From JAFGOG01 sp034429215 (GTDB taxonomy: Bacteria; Chloroflexota; Anaerolineae; JAAYZQ01): a DNA stretch of 10,074 nucleotides. A program made the position numbers and the translations under genes. Location: contig DAOUGI010000087.1 of assembly GCA_034429215.1 (NCBI GenBank), positions 1-10,074 of the forward strand, given 5' to 3'. The notes beneath the pieces were generated by a model, which was given only the letters and a program-made list of their open reading frames with translations, searched no databases and was not told where the DNA came from. The number at the start of each line of letters is the position of its first letter. Position 1 is the first letter of the stretch. Below are positions 1 to 5,858 of the stretch, in pieces.

Positions 1-177
1 GGGGACGTGGTGACGCTCACCGCGACCGCCGGCCTTGGCTGGACCTTCGCCGGTTGGAGCGGCGACATAGTGAGCAACGCCAACCCCGTGACGATCACGA
101 TCACCAAGAATACCGTTATCACTGCTACGTTTAGCACGTACCGGATCTACTTGCCGTTCGTCATTCGGGGTGGTTAA
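1..177 (+). CDS. C-terminal end of a secreted repeat protein (partial, 5' end outside window)
   Basis: The frame is open from base 1 to a TAA at 175-177, giving the last 58 residues of a longer protein. Residues 1-45 look like one unit of the divergent InlB B-repeat / 'bacterial repeat' family: a GDVVTLTATA strand, a WTFAGWSGD turn, then NPVTITIT and a final TATF strand, which is the usual ending of such units. These are extracellular beta-rich modules found in surface and secreted proteins. The last 12 residues, YRIYLPFVIRGG, form a short hydrophobic tail that closely matches the tail of the large secreted protein at 2488-5751. This suggests a shared export, anchoring or processing signal (inference). 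The catalytic or binding part of the protein lies upstream and cannot be judged. Confidence 0.8.
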   Translation, partial: GDVVTLTATAGLGWTFAGWSGDIVSNANPVTITITKNTVITATFSTYRIYLPFVIRGG

Positions 178-211
178 TGCGGCCAGAGTGCCGGAATAGG
201 AACATGTAACA

Positions 212-252
212 GGGTGGGTTGCCGTCACACGTCAACTGGCGGCAACCCACCC
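212..252 (+). terminator. Perfect 13-bp hairpin downstream of the partial gene, probable terminator
   Basis: GGGTGGGTTGCCG (212-224) is exactly complementary to CGGCAACCCACCC (240-252), with a 15-nt loop. It starts 35 bp after the stop codon at 177 and lies about 60 bp before the next promoter, which is where a terminator is expected. There is no T-run after the stem, so it is not a classical intrinsic terminator. It may work as an RNA 3'-end stabiliser or be a dispersed palindrome. The rest of the gene-free stretch 178-397 holds this hairpin, the promoter at 313-341 and a leader of about 50 nt. Confidence 0.55.
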
Positions 253-312
253 CAGAACTGCAATGCCAGGCTCTGTACGTTGTTGGCCGCGGACGCGACA
301 ATGAGCCGGCAG

Positions 313-341
313 TTGACCCCCCACCCGAGCCATGATATAAT
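313..341 (+). promoter_or_regulatory. Sigma70-type promoter for the small membrane-protein cluster
   Basis: A -35 box TTGACC (313-318) and a -10 box TATAAT (336-341) are separated by 17 bp, and TG lies at 333-334 to give an extended -10 (TGA-TATAAT). Transcription would start near 348-350, leaving a leader of about 48 nt before the ATG at 398. The consensus match is very strong against the GC-rich background. Confidence 0.85.
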
Positions 342-385
342 GCAGCTTGAATTGCCTTTGTGGTTCAATCACTTTTCCAAGGCAG

Positions 386-729
386 GAGGAGAAAACCATG
401 TGCACGCTGATTGCCGAAATCCTCATGTTCGTCGGCGGGCTGTACGCCCTCATCGCCGGCAAGGTCAAGCTGACCAAGAACCTGCGCCTGGAGGGGGGGC
501 GCGCCCGGGTGGCGGGGCTCATCCTGATGGCGCCCCTGCCGCTCGCCATCCTGATCGGGCTGGCGCTCGGGGCCGGCGCCGTGTCCGGGGACATCCTGGA
601 TTATGCCGGCTTTATCGACATGGCGCTGGTCCTGCTGGCGTTGGTGGCGGTCGTCATCTTTGGCTACGCAGTGAGAGAAAAGGCCGCCCCGGAAGAGCCC
701 CAACCGCCGGCCGACCTGTCCTGATCCCT
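386..729 (+). repeat. Tandem duplication, unit 1 (small membrane-protein gene with its RBS and 3' flank)
   Basis: This block matches 946-1304. Homology starts at the ribosome-binding site (GAGGAGAAAACC at 386-397 is identical to 946-957) and runs through the gene to CCTGATCCCT just after the stop. The last 107 bp (623-729) differ from 1198-1304 at only two positions, whereas the middle (about 540-620) is strongly diverged and 15 bp shorter. Weaker similarity continues past the stop, with GACAG-CCTGAC-GG and then CCATGG in both flanks. Confidence 0.85.
398..724 (+). CDS. Small three-helix membrane protein of unknown function, copy 1
   Basis: This 108-aa protein starts at the ATG preceded by AGGAGGAGAAAACC, a near-perfect ribosome-binding site. 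In-frame upstream extension to 347 would run almost into the promoter and is unlikely. Three hydrophobic stretches are visible: about residues 3-21 (ending YALIAGK), 37-60 (VAGLILMAPLPLAILIG) and 72-93 (MALVLLALVAVVIFGYA). Between the first two is a basic loop KVKLTKNLRLEGGRARVAG, and the tail is a charged, proline-rich EKAAPEEPQPPADLS that is probably cytosolic. I do not recognise a characterised family. Similar short membrane proteins with an MCT-[LI]-AE start and an 'L-EG-RARVAG' loop seem familiar from Chloroflexota and Planctomycetota as uncharacterised proteins (recollection only). It is the first gene after the promoter at 313-341 and has a close paralogue at 958-1299. Confidence 0.85.
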   Translation: MCTLIAEILMFVGGLYALIAGKVKLTKNLRLEGGRARVAGLILMAPLPLAILIGLALGAGAVSGDILDYAGFIDMALVLLALVAVVIFGYAVREKAAPEEPQPPADLS

Positions 730-749
730 GGTAGACAGGCCTGACGGCC

Positions 750-947
750 ATGGAAAAGCTCGAGTCTTTCGCAAAAGTGTTAGAAGCGGCTGACGAGCTG
801 TCGCTGGACGAACAGGAGAACCTCGCGGAAATCCTGCACCGGCGTGTCATCGAGCGCCGCAGGGCGCAGCTCGCCCGCGAGGTGCACGAGGCCCGGCAGG
901 AATTTGAGACAGGAGGCTGCCCCCCCGTCACGGCGGATGACCTCTGA
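750..947 (+). CDS. Antitoxin-like 65-aa protein without a visible toxin partner
   Basis: The 65-aa product is strongly charged and mostly helical. It has an N-terminal segment with LSLDEQENLAEIL and RRVIERRRAQLAREV, then EARQEFETG and an end at TADDL. The pattern 'alternating helix, EEQ-ELAEIL-RR, ERRR--LA-E---AR-EF--G', followed by a DDL motif, resembles small addiction-module-type antitoxins common in cyanobacteria and Chloroflexota (family resemblance, no search done). Those proteins generally continue a few residues beyond DDL and are followed by a RelE/ParE-like or other toxin. Here the reading frame stops right after DDL, and the next gene is the membrane-protein paralogue. The start has only a poor ribosome-binding site (CCTGACGGCC). 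The stop TGA (945-947) overlaps the ribosome-binding site of the next gene, so translational coupling is possible. It may be an orphan, slightly truncated antitoxin or an unrelated small regulator. Confidence 0.6.
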   Translation: MEKLESFAKVLEAADELSLDEQENLAEILHRRVIERRRAQLAREVHEARQEFETGGCPPVTADDL

Positions 948-1304
948 GGAGAAAACCATGTGCACGCTGATTGCCGAATTCCTCATGCTGGTCGGGGGGG
1001 TCTATGCCCTCATCGCCGGCAAGGTAAGGCTGACCAAGAACCTGCACCTGGAAGGGTGGCGCGCCCGGGTGGCGGGGCTCATCCTGATGACCCCCCTGCC
1101 GCTCGCGCTCTTGATGCAGATGGCACTCGCGTCGCTGCTGGCCAGGGCAGACCCCGTGCCCGAGTCGGTTTCGAATTATGGCGCGATCATACACATAGCG
1201 CTGGTCCTGCTGGCGCTGGTGGCGGTCGTCATCTTTGGCTACGCGGTGAGAGAAAAGGCCGCCCCGGAAGAGCCCCAACCGCCGGCCGACCTGTCCTGAT
1301 CCCT
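946..1304 (+). repeat. Tandem duplication, unit 2
   Basis: This is the partner of 386-729. It carries the same ribosome-binding site, the same gene with a 15-bp longer central region, and the same end (CCGACCTGTCCTGATCCCT). Only about 216 bp separate the two units, and that spacer is almost wholly filled by the 65-aa ORF. Unit 2 lacks an obvious promoter of its own directly upstream and is probably transcribed from 313-341. Confidence 0.85.
958..1299 (+). CDS. Small three-helix membrane protein of unknown function, copy 2
   Basis: This 113-aa paralogue of the 398-724 product shares its first 40 or so residues (MCTLIAE, VGG-YALIAGKV, LTKNL-LEG, RARVAGLILM) with few changes, and its last 37 residues (from ALVLLALVAVV to PPADLS) are identical. 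The middle differs: copy 1 has GAGAVSGDILDYAGFIDM, whereas this copy has LLARADPVPESVSNYGAIIH, which is longer and more charged. That segment would be the loop between the second and third hydrophobic helices and may be the part that sets specificity. The ATG at 958 was chosen because GAGGAG lies 6 nt upstream and because it matches the start of copy 1; the longer frame from 844 overlaps the 65-aa ORF and is not credible. The function is unknown. It ends 14 bp before a perfect hairpin. Confidence 0.85.
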   Translation: MCTLIAEFLMLVGGVYALIAGKVRLTKNLHLEGWRARVAGLILMTPLPLALLMQMALASLLARADPVPESVSNYGAIIHIALVLLALVAVVIFGYAVREKAAPEEPQPPADLS

Positions 1305-1313
1305 TAATCGACA

Positions 1314-1339
1314 GACCTGACAGGTTTTCCTGTCAGGTC
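1314..1339. terminator. Perfect 11-bp hairpin between convergent genes
   Basis: GACCTGACAGG (1314-1324), TTTT loop, CCTGTCAGGTC (1329-1339). It lies between the stop of the plus-strand membrane-protein gene (1299) and the stop of the minus-strand hydrolase (1349), so it could terminate both. It lacks a flanking T-run on either strand. The corresponding flank of copy 1 (about 734-749) has only GACAGGCCTGACGG and no hairpin, so this palindrome was either gained here or lost there. Confidence 0.6.
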
Positions 1340-1348
1340 CATGGACCA

Positions 1349-2251
1349 TCACATCGCCTGCGGCCGGGGCAGCGCCGACGGCCGCGCGGCCGGGCCCTGC
1401 CCCAGCGCGCCGTCCAGGAACCCCACCACCTGCGCCGCCAGCTCGTCGAGCACCGGGGTGCGGATGGTGTTGTGGGTGGCGCCCGCCACCAGCCACATCC
1501 TCTTGGGCTCGCCGGCCGCCTCGAACAGCCGCCGCGCCTGCGATTCGAGAATCCGCCGGTCCTCGGCGCCGTGGATCACCAGCAGCGGCCGCGGCGCGAT
1601 CCGATCCACCACGTCGACCGGGCAGACCTGGTCGCGGTCGAACCCCTTGCGCTTTTCGGTCAGCCACAGCGTCAAATCCTGCAAAAAAGCGGGCATCAGC
1701 GCCGGCCGGCCGGTCTGCCACACCTCGCTGACGCAGGCGTAGGGGGCCACGGCCACCACCGCCCCGATCCGGGGGTTGCGCGCCGCGCTGAGGATGGCCG
1801 ACACCGCGCCGGCCGAATAGCCGACGGCCGCCACCCGGTCGACCCCCTTGACCTCGGTCAGGAAGCGCACCGCCGCATCGACGTCGCGGCTCTCGGCGTC
1901 GCCGTAGCTAAAGCCCAGCCGGCTCCCGTCGCTCTGGCCCGAGCCCCGGTAGCTGAACAGCAGGACGTGATAGCCCGCGGCGTGAAAGGGGGCGGCCAGC
2001 GACAGCCCCGAGCGCAGGTCGCGGCCCGTGCCCGGCACATACACCACCGCCGGGGCGCCGGCCTGCGAAGCGGGCACGAACCAGCCGCGCAGCGTCAGCC
2101 CGTCGGCGCCGGCAAAGGCCACCTCCTCGTAGGCGAGGCCCGCCTCGGTCATCGGATTCGTATTTTGCCCGGAAAACAGGGGGGGCAGCGTCGCAATCGT
2201 CTCGCCGATCGCCGGGCCGGCCAAAGTCAACAGCAAAGCCCCGGTCACCAC
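1349..2251 (-). CDS. Exported alpha/beta hydrolase (serine hydrolase, substrate unknown)
   Basis: Numbered from the GTG at 2251 (300 aa), the protein has an alpha/beta-hydrolase layout. There is an oxyanion region V-PGTG (72-76), a strand LLFSYRGSG (97-105) typical of BAAT/dienelactone-hydrolase-like 'peptidase S9-like' esterases, the nucleophile elbow GYSAG with S146, an acid in HGAED (D231), and a histidine in GATHN (H260). All three catalytic residues are in the expected order. It probably cleaves an ester or peptide outside the membrane, but the substrate cannot be told. The start is uncertain. Reading upstream in frame gives K-K-A-W-K before the hydrophobic stretch, which completes a normal signal peptide but has no ATG, GTG or TTG. 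CTG codons at 2287 and 2281 follow an AAGAGGTG box, so the true 5' end may be there. The ATG at 2270 is in the wrong frame. It is transcribed alone from the promoter at 2335-2362 and ends at the convergent hairpin. Confidence 0.85.
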   Translation of the reverse strand: MVTGALLLTLAGPAIGETIATLPPLFSGQNTNPMTEAGLAYEEVAFAGADGLTLRGWFVPASQAGAPAVVYVPGTGRDLRSGLSLAAPFHAAGYHVLLFSYRGSGQSDGSRLGFSYGDAESRDVDAAVRFLTEVKGVDRVAAVGYSAGAVSAILSAARNPRIGAVVAVAPYACVSEVWQTGRPALMPAFLQDLTLWLTEKRKGFDRDQVCPVDVVDRIAPRPLLVIHGAEDRRILESQARRLFEAAGEPKRMWLVAGATHNTIRTPVLDELAAQVVGFLDGALGQGPAARPSALPRPQAM

Positions 2252-2334
2252 GCCGGCGGCGATTTTCCATGCTTTCTTCAGTGACAGCCTGCACCTCTTG
2301 TGAAAAGTCTGGGAAACTTGCTTGAAAGCGGCAC

Positions 2335-2362
2335 ATTATACCACGGCCGGCGGCGGTGTCAA
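2335..2362 (-). promoter_or_regulatory. Consensus promoter for the alpha/beta hydrolase
   Basis: On the minus strand a perfect -35 TTGACA (2362-2357) and a perfect -10 TATAAT (2340-2335) are 16 bp apart, with TGG directly before the -10 (extended -10). Transcription would start near 2328, giving a leader of about 45 nt to the candidate CTG starts and about 77 nt to the GTG at 2251. The leader contains AAGAGGTG (2299-2292) as the only good ribosome-binding site. Confidence 0.85.
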
Positions 2363-2414
2363 ATGGCGGGGCAATGTGGACCGAGCCGGTCATCTTTCAG
2401 CCACGCGCGTCTAT

Positions 2415-2443
2415 TTTGCCCGGCCCGCAACCCGTGATATAAT
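2415..2443 (+). promoter_or_regulatory. Promoter for the large secreted protein
   Basis: A -35 box TTTGCC (2415-2420) and a -10 box TATAAT (2438-2443) are 17 bp apart, with TGA before the -10 (extended -10). The start would be near 2450, leaving a leader of about 38 nt that ends in a strong ribosome-binding site GAAGGAGA (2476-2483) before the ATG at 2488. The promoter is divergent from the one at 2335-2362, with about 52 bp between the two -35 boxes. Confidence 0.75.
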
Positions 2444-2487
2444 CCTCGATCGGCGCTCAAAACTCTGCCTATCACGAAGGAGATTGC

Positions 2488-5400
2488 ATGAAGAAAACTC
2501 TGCGCGTCGTCTTTTACCTGCTCCTGCTGGGGGGCTATATCGCCGGCACCATCGCCGTGCTATCCCCCACCCGAGCCCAATCGTTCAAGCCCGTCGCCCC
2601 CTCCGAAGAAGCGACCGTCACCGGCCCCTTCTACCCCACCTCCTACGACGGCGACCTGCGCGACCTGCCGCAGGTAGAGGTTCCGTTCGAATCGCGGAAC
2701 ATGCCCGAAGAGATGGTCCCCACCATCAAGGCATCGGCCGCCCCCGCCTCGTGGATCGACCCGCTGGCCCAGGTGGAGATGGGCGCCGGCCAGATGCCCG
2801 GCTACATCGCCAATTTCGAAGGGCTGAACATTACCGACGGCGGCGGCTGGCATCCGCCCGACACCGACGGCGAAGTGGGCCCCAACCACTATATCCAGGT
2901 GGTCAACATCGCCATCGGCATCTATGACAAGACCACCGGCGCCGAGCTGGTCAACCTGCCCTACAACACCTTCTTCTCGCCGGCCCCCGCCCCCTGCAAC
3001 AACCAGAACCGCGGCGACGTGGTGGTGGTCTATGACCCGCTGGCCGACCGCTGGCTGGTGACCGACTTTTCGCTGCCCGCCACCGGCGCGGTGTACGAGT
3101 GCATCGCCATCTCGCAGAGCGGCAACCCGGTCAGCGGCGGCTGGTACTATTATGCCGTGGTGGCCGATCCCGACGGCTCGCCCTGGAACGACTATCCCAA
3201 GCTCGGCGTGTGGCCCGACGGCTATTACATGACCGCCAACATGTTCGACCCCTGGTCGGGCGCCTACGTCTGGGCCCTCGACCGCGCCTCGATGCTGGTC
3301 GGCGGCCCGGTCCACGCCCAAGAGTTCCACGCCGGCAGCGCGTACGGCAGCCTGCTCCCGGCCAACCTGAAGGGCCCCCTGCCGCCCGCCGGCGCGCCCA
3401 ACTACCTGGCCTCGTTCGACTTTCCCAACACCCTGCGCATCTGGAAGCTGTTCATCAACTGGACCACGCCGGCCAGCTCGCACCTCGACGGCCCCTACAA
3501 CCTGACCACCGCCACCGCCGGCATGATCGACTGGACCTCGATCCCGCAAAAGGGCACCACCCAGCTCCTCGACAGCCTGGGCGACCGGCTGATGTTCTCG
3601 GCCCAGTACCGCAACATGGGCGACCACGAGTCGCTGTGGCTCAACCACACCGTCTCGTCGGGCGGCGTCGCCGCCCTGCGCTGGTACGAGGTGCGCGACC
3701 TGTCGGCCACGCCGACGCTCTACCAGCAGGGCACCTACGCCCCCGGCGACGGCAACTATCGCTGGATGGGCTCGCTGGCGGTCGACCAGGACGGCAACAT
3801 GGCCCTCGGCTACAGCGCCTCCAGCTCGACCCTGTACCCGTCGATCCGCTACGCCGGCCGGCTGAACGGCGAGCCGCTGGGCCAGCTCCTCCAGGGCGAG
3901 GCGTCGCTGATCGAGGGCGCCGGCTCGCAGACCGGCTCTAACCGCTGGGGCGACTATTCGCGGATGAGCGTGGACCCGGCCGACGACTGCACCTTCTGGT
4001 ACACCCAGGAATATTTCAAGACCGTCAGCGGCAACTGGACCACCCGCGTCGGCTCGTTCAAGTTCCCGTCGTGCGGCCTGCCCAAGGGCTGGATCGAGGG
4101 CGATGTCTACAACGCCGCCACCCTGGCCGGCATCCCCGGCGTGCCGGTGGTGGCCGAAGGCCCGATCACGACCCTGACCGTGGAGACCGACGCCGCGGGT
4201 CACTATGCGATGATCCTGCCCGGCGACACCTACACCCTGACCGCCGGCCCGCTGCTGCCCGGCTATCCCTACCCGGCCACCGTCGACGGCGTGGCCGTCA
4301 CCGCCGGCAGCACCACCACGGTCGACATCCCGCTGACCGGCCTGCCCTTCCTGGCCGAAGACGCCGTCATCATCGACGACGACGTCGCCGGCGGCAACAA
4401 CAACGGCTATCCCGAGCCGGGCGAGGGCGGCCTGCTGCTGTGGAACTCGGTCGCCAACCTCGGCGGCGGCACCGCCACCGACATCGGCGCCTACCTGACC
4501 GCCCTGACCCCCGGCGTCACCGTCGACGTCAGCACCAGCACCTACCCCGACATCCTGCCCGGCGCCTCGGCCCTCAACGACACGCCCTTTGTCATCTCGA
4601 TCGCCCCCACCGTCGCCTGCGGCGCCCAGCTCGACTTTGAAAAGCTGCTGGTGACGGCCCAGGGCAACTTTACGATGACCTTTAGCCTGTACGCCAAGGT
4701 CCCCCTGCCGCGCGAGAACGCCTTTGCCGACGACATGGAGGACGGGGCCAACGGCTGGACCGCCGGCGGCTCGCCCAACACCTGGGCGCAGACCACAACC
4801 CAATCGCACAGCCCCACCCACTCCTGGACCGACAGCCCATCGGGCAACTATGGCAACAGCGTCAACAACTATGTCTACTCGCCGATCATCGACCTGGCGG
4901 GCAAAACAGGCGCCCAGGTCGGCTTCTGGCACCGCTACGACACCGAGAGCGGCTGGGACTTTGCCTACCCCGAATACTCGACCAACGGCGGCAGCTCGTG
5001 GACCTCGTTCGTGGACGGCGGCTACACCGGCAGCTCGGGCGGCTGGCTGAGCGAATCGTTCGACGCGGCGGTGCTCGACAACCAGGCCAGCGTCCGGCTC
5101 CGCTTCCGGCTGACGTCCGACAGCAACACCGTCGCCGACGGCTGGTACGTGGACGACGTGGCGGTGAGCCACGAGCCGTTCGTGTGCTACCCGGTGGTGG
5201 CCCCGGCCGCCCCGGTGCTGATCTCGCCGGCCGACGGCTCGATCACCGGCAGCCACGACGTCACCTTTGTGTGGCAGGCGGGCGCCGGCTCGGTGCCATC
5301 GGGCTACCAGCTCGAGCTGGACGGGACGGTCATCACCACCACCACCCCCTCGTGGCCGGCGACCCTGGCCACCGGGGTCCACACCTGGCGGGTGCGGGCC

Positions 5401-5751
5401 TTTAATACCGTCGGCTACTCGGCCTACACCGAGGCGTGGACCGTCGAGGTGATCGACGCGCCCGGCATCCCGACGCTGATCTCGCCGCCCGACGGGACCG
5501 TCACCGCCGCGCAGCCGGTGACCCTCACCTGGCAGGCGGGCGCCGGCTTTAGCCCCGAGACCTACGACCTGGAGCTGGACGGGGTGATCGTCACCACCGC
5601 CGGGACGTCGTGGACCGGCCCGCTGGACCCCGGCCCCCACACCTGGCGGGTGCGGGCCTACAACCTGGCCGGCTACTCGGACTATACCGAGGCCTGGGGG
5701 CTGATCGTGGCCTACCGGCTGTACCTGCCGGTGGTGGTCTGGAACCCGTAA
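2488..5751 (+). CDS. Large secreted multidomain protein with FN3-like repeats and a Chloroflexota-type C-terminal tail
   Basis: The 1087-aa product starts with a clear signal peptide (MKKTLR, hydrophobic 7-25, likely cut near A30-Q31). Residues about 100-530 form one beta-rich region with motifs such as DGEVGPNHYIQVVN (127-140), WNDYPKLGVWPDGYYMTAN (233-251) and RWGDYSRMSVDP (486-497), which resembles the propeller-like N-terminal region of many secreted bacterial proteins. Residues 533-616 look like a carboxypeptidase-regulatory-like (Ig-fold) domain (GWIEGDVYNAATLAGIPGVPV). Residues 620-740 are a CARDB/DUF11-like Ig domain with a possible Ca-binding IIDDDVAGGNNNGYPEPGE loop. Residues 744-895 form a jelly-roll, MAM-like domain (FADDMEDG, GFWHRYDTE, ADGWYVDDVAV). 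Two FN3-like repeats follow (906-990 and 991-1075), and the tail is YRLYLPVVVWNP. No catalytic motif is evident, so it is probably a surface or extracellular binding protein. It has its own promoter and terminator. Domain names are by eye. Confidence 0.88.
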   Translation: MKKTLRVVFYLLLLGGYIAGTIAVLSPTRAQSFKPVAPSEEATVTGPFYPTSYDGDLRDLPQVEVPFESRNMPEEMVPTIKASAAPASWIDPLAQVEMGAGQMPGYIANFEGLNITDGGGWHPPDTDGEVGPNHYIQVVNIAIGIYDKTTGAELVNLPYNTFFSPAPAPCNNQNRGDVVVVYDPLADRWLVTDFSLPATGAVYECIAISQSGNPVSGGWYYYAVVADPDGSPWNDYPKLGVWPDGYYMTANMFDPWSGAYVWALDRASMLVGGPVHAQEFHAGSAYGSLLPANLKGPLPPAGAPNYLASFDFPNTLRIWKLFINWTTPASSHLDGPYNLTTATAGMIDWTSIPQKGTTQLLDSLGDRLMFSAQYRNMGDHESLWLNHTVSSGGVAALRWYEVRDLSATPTLYQQGTYAPGDGNYRWMGSLAVDQDGNMALGYSASSSTLYPSIRYAGRLNGEPLGQLLQGEASLIEGAGSQTGSNRWGDYSRMSVDPADDCTFWYTQEYFKTVSGNWTTRVGSFKFPSCGLPKGWIEGDVYNAATLAGIPGVPVVAEGPITTLTVETDAAGHYAMILPGDTYTLTAGPLLPGYPYPATVDGVAVTAGSTTTVDIPLTGLPFLAEDAVIIDDDVAGGNNNGYPEPGEGGLLLWNSVANLGGGTATDIGAYLTALTPGVTVDVSTSTYPDILPGASALNDTPFVISIAPTVACGAQLDFEKLLVTAQGNFTMTFSLYAKVPLPRENAFADDMEDGANGWTAGGSPNTWAQTTTQSHSPTHSWTDSPSGNYGNSVNNYVYSPIIDLAGKTGAQVGFWHRYDTESGWDFAYPEYSTNGGSSWTSFVDGGYTGSSGGWLSESFDAAVLDNQASVRLRFRLTSDSNTVADGWYVDDVAVSHEPFVCYPVVAPAAPVLISPADGSITGSHDVTFVWQAGAGSVPSGYQLELDGTVITTTTPSWPATLATGVHTWRVRAFNTVGYSAYTEAWTVEVIDAPGIPTLISPPDGTVTAAQPVTLTWQAGAGFSPETYDLELDGVIVTTAGTSWTGPLDPGPHTWRVRAYNLAGYSDYTEAWGLIVAYRLYLPVVVWNP
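5203..5712 (+). repeat. Two tandem FN3-like repeats inside the large secreted protein
   Basis: Units 5203-5457 and 5458-5712 each encode 85 residues with the same landmarks in order: P-LISP-DG, TWQAGAG (VWQAGAG in unit 1), Y-LELDG-VI, HTWRVRA-N--GYS-YTEAW. The DNA is also alike, for example CACACCTGGCGGGTGCGGGC occurs in both. This is an intragenic duplication and a spot where copy number might vary between strains. The fold is that of fibronectin type III / Ig-like modules common in extracellular carbohydrate-active or adhesive proteins. Confidence 0.85.
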
Positions 5752-5769
5752 CCTGCAGCGCGTAACCCG

Positions 5770-5802
5770 AGAGCCCCGGTTTCTCCAAGAAACCGGGGCT
5801 CT
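5770..5802 (+). terminator. Intrinsic terminator after the large secreted protein
   Basis: AGAGCCCCGGTTTCT (5770-5784), loop CCA, AGAAACCGGGGCTCT (5788-5802), followed by TTTC. The stem is a perfect 15 bp. It begins 18 bp after the stop at 5751 and is the best terminator in the window. Its GGTTTCT-loop-AGAAACC core resembles dispersed palindromes that seem common in GC-rich Chloroflexota genomes, so it could also be one member of such a family. Confidence 0.9.
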
Positions 5803-5858
5803 TTCAATCTGGAGAGCGGCGCGATTCCGAGTCGTAGGGGGACGCTGCAAGAATAACC

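Noticed and set aside
214..744. A 176-codon frame overlapping small membrane protein copy 1
   Set aside because: It begins inside the terminator-like hairpin, upstream of the promoter, and reads the membrane-protein gene out of frame, giving an R/G/P/A-rich product. The frame starting at 398 has a ribosome-binding site and a paralogue.
2379..2391. GACCG-AGC-CGGTC dyad between the divergent promoters as an operator
   Set aside because: The arms are only 5 bp, a common chance event in such GC-rich DNA, and no regulator gene is nearby.
1908..2393. A minus-strand frame containing the ATG at 2270 with a purine-rich stretch before it
   Set aside because: Its product after that ATG is R/G/D-rich with no fold, and it overlaps the hydrolase in another frame. 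A frameshift joining it to the hydrolase would destroy the evident signal peptide.
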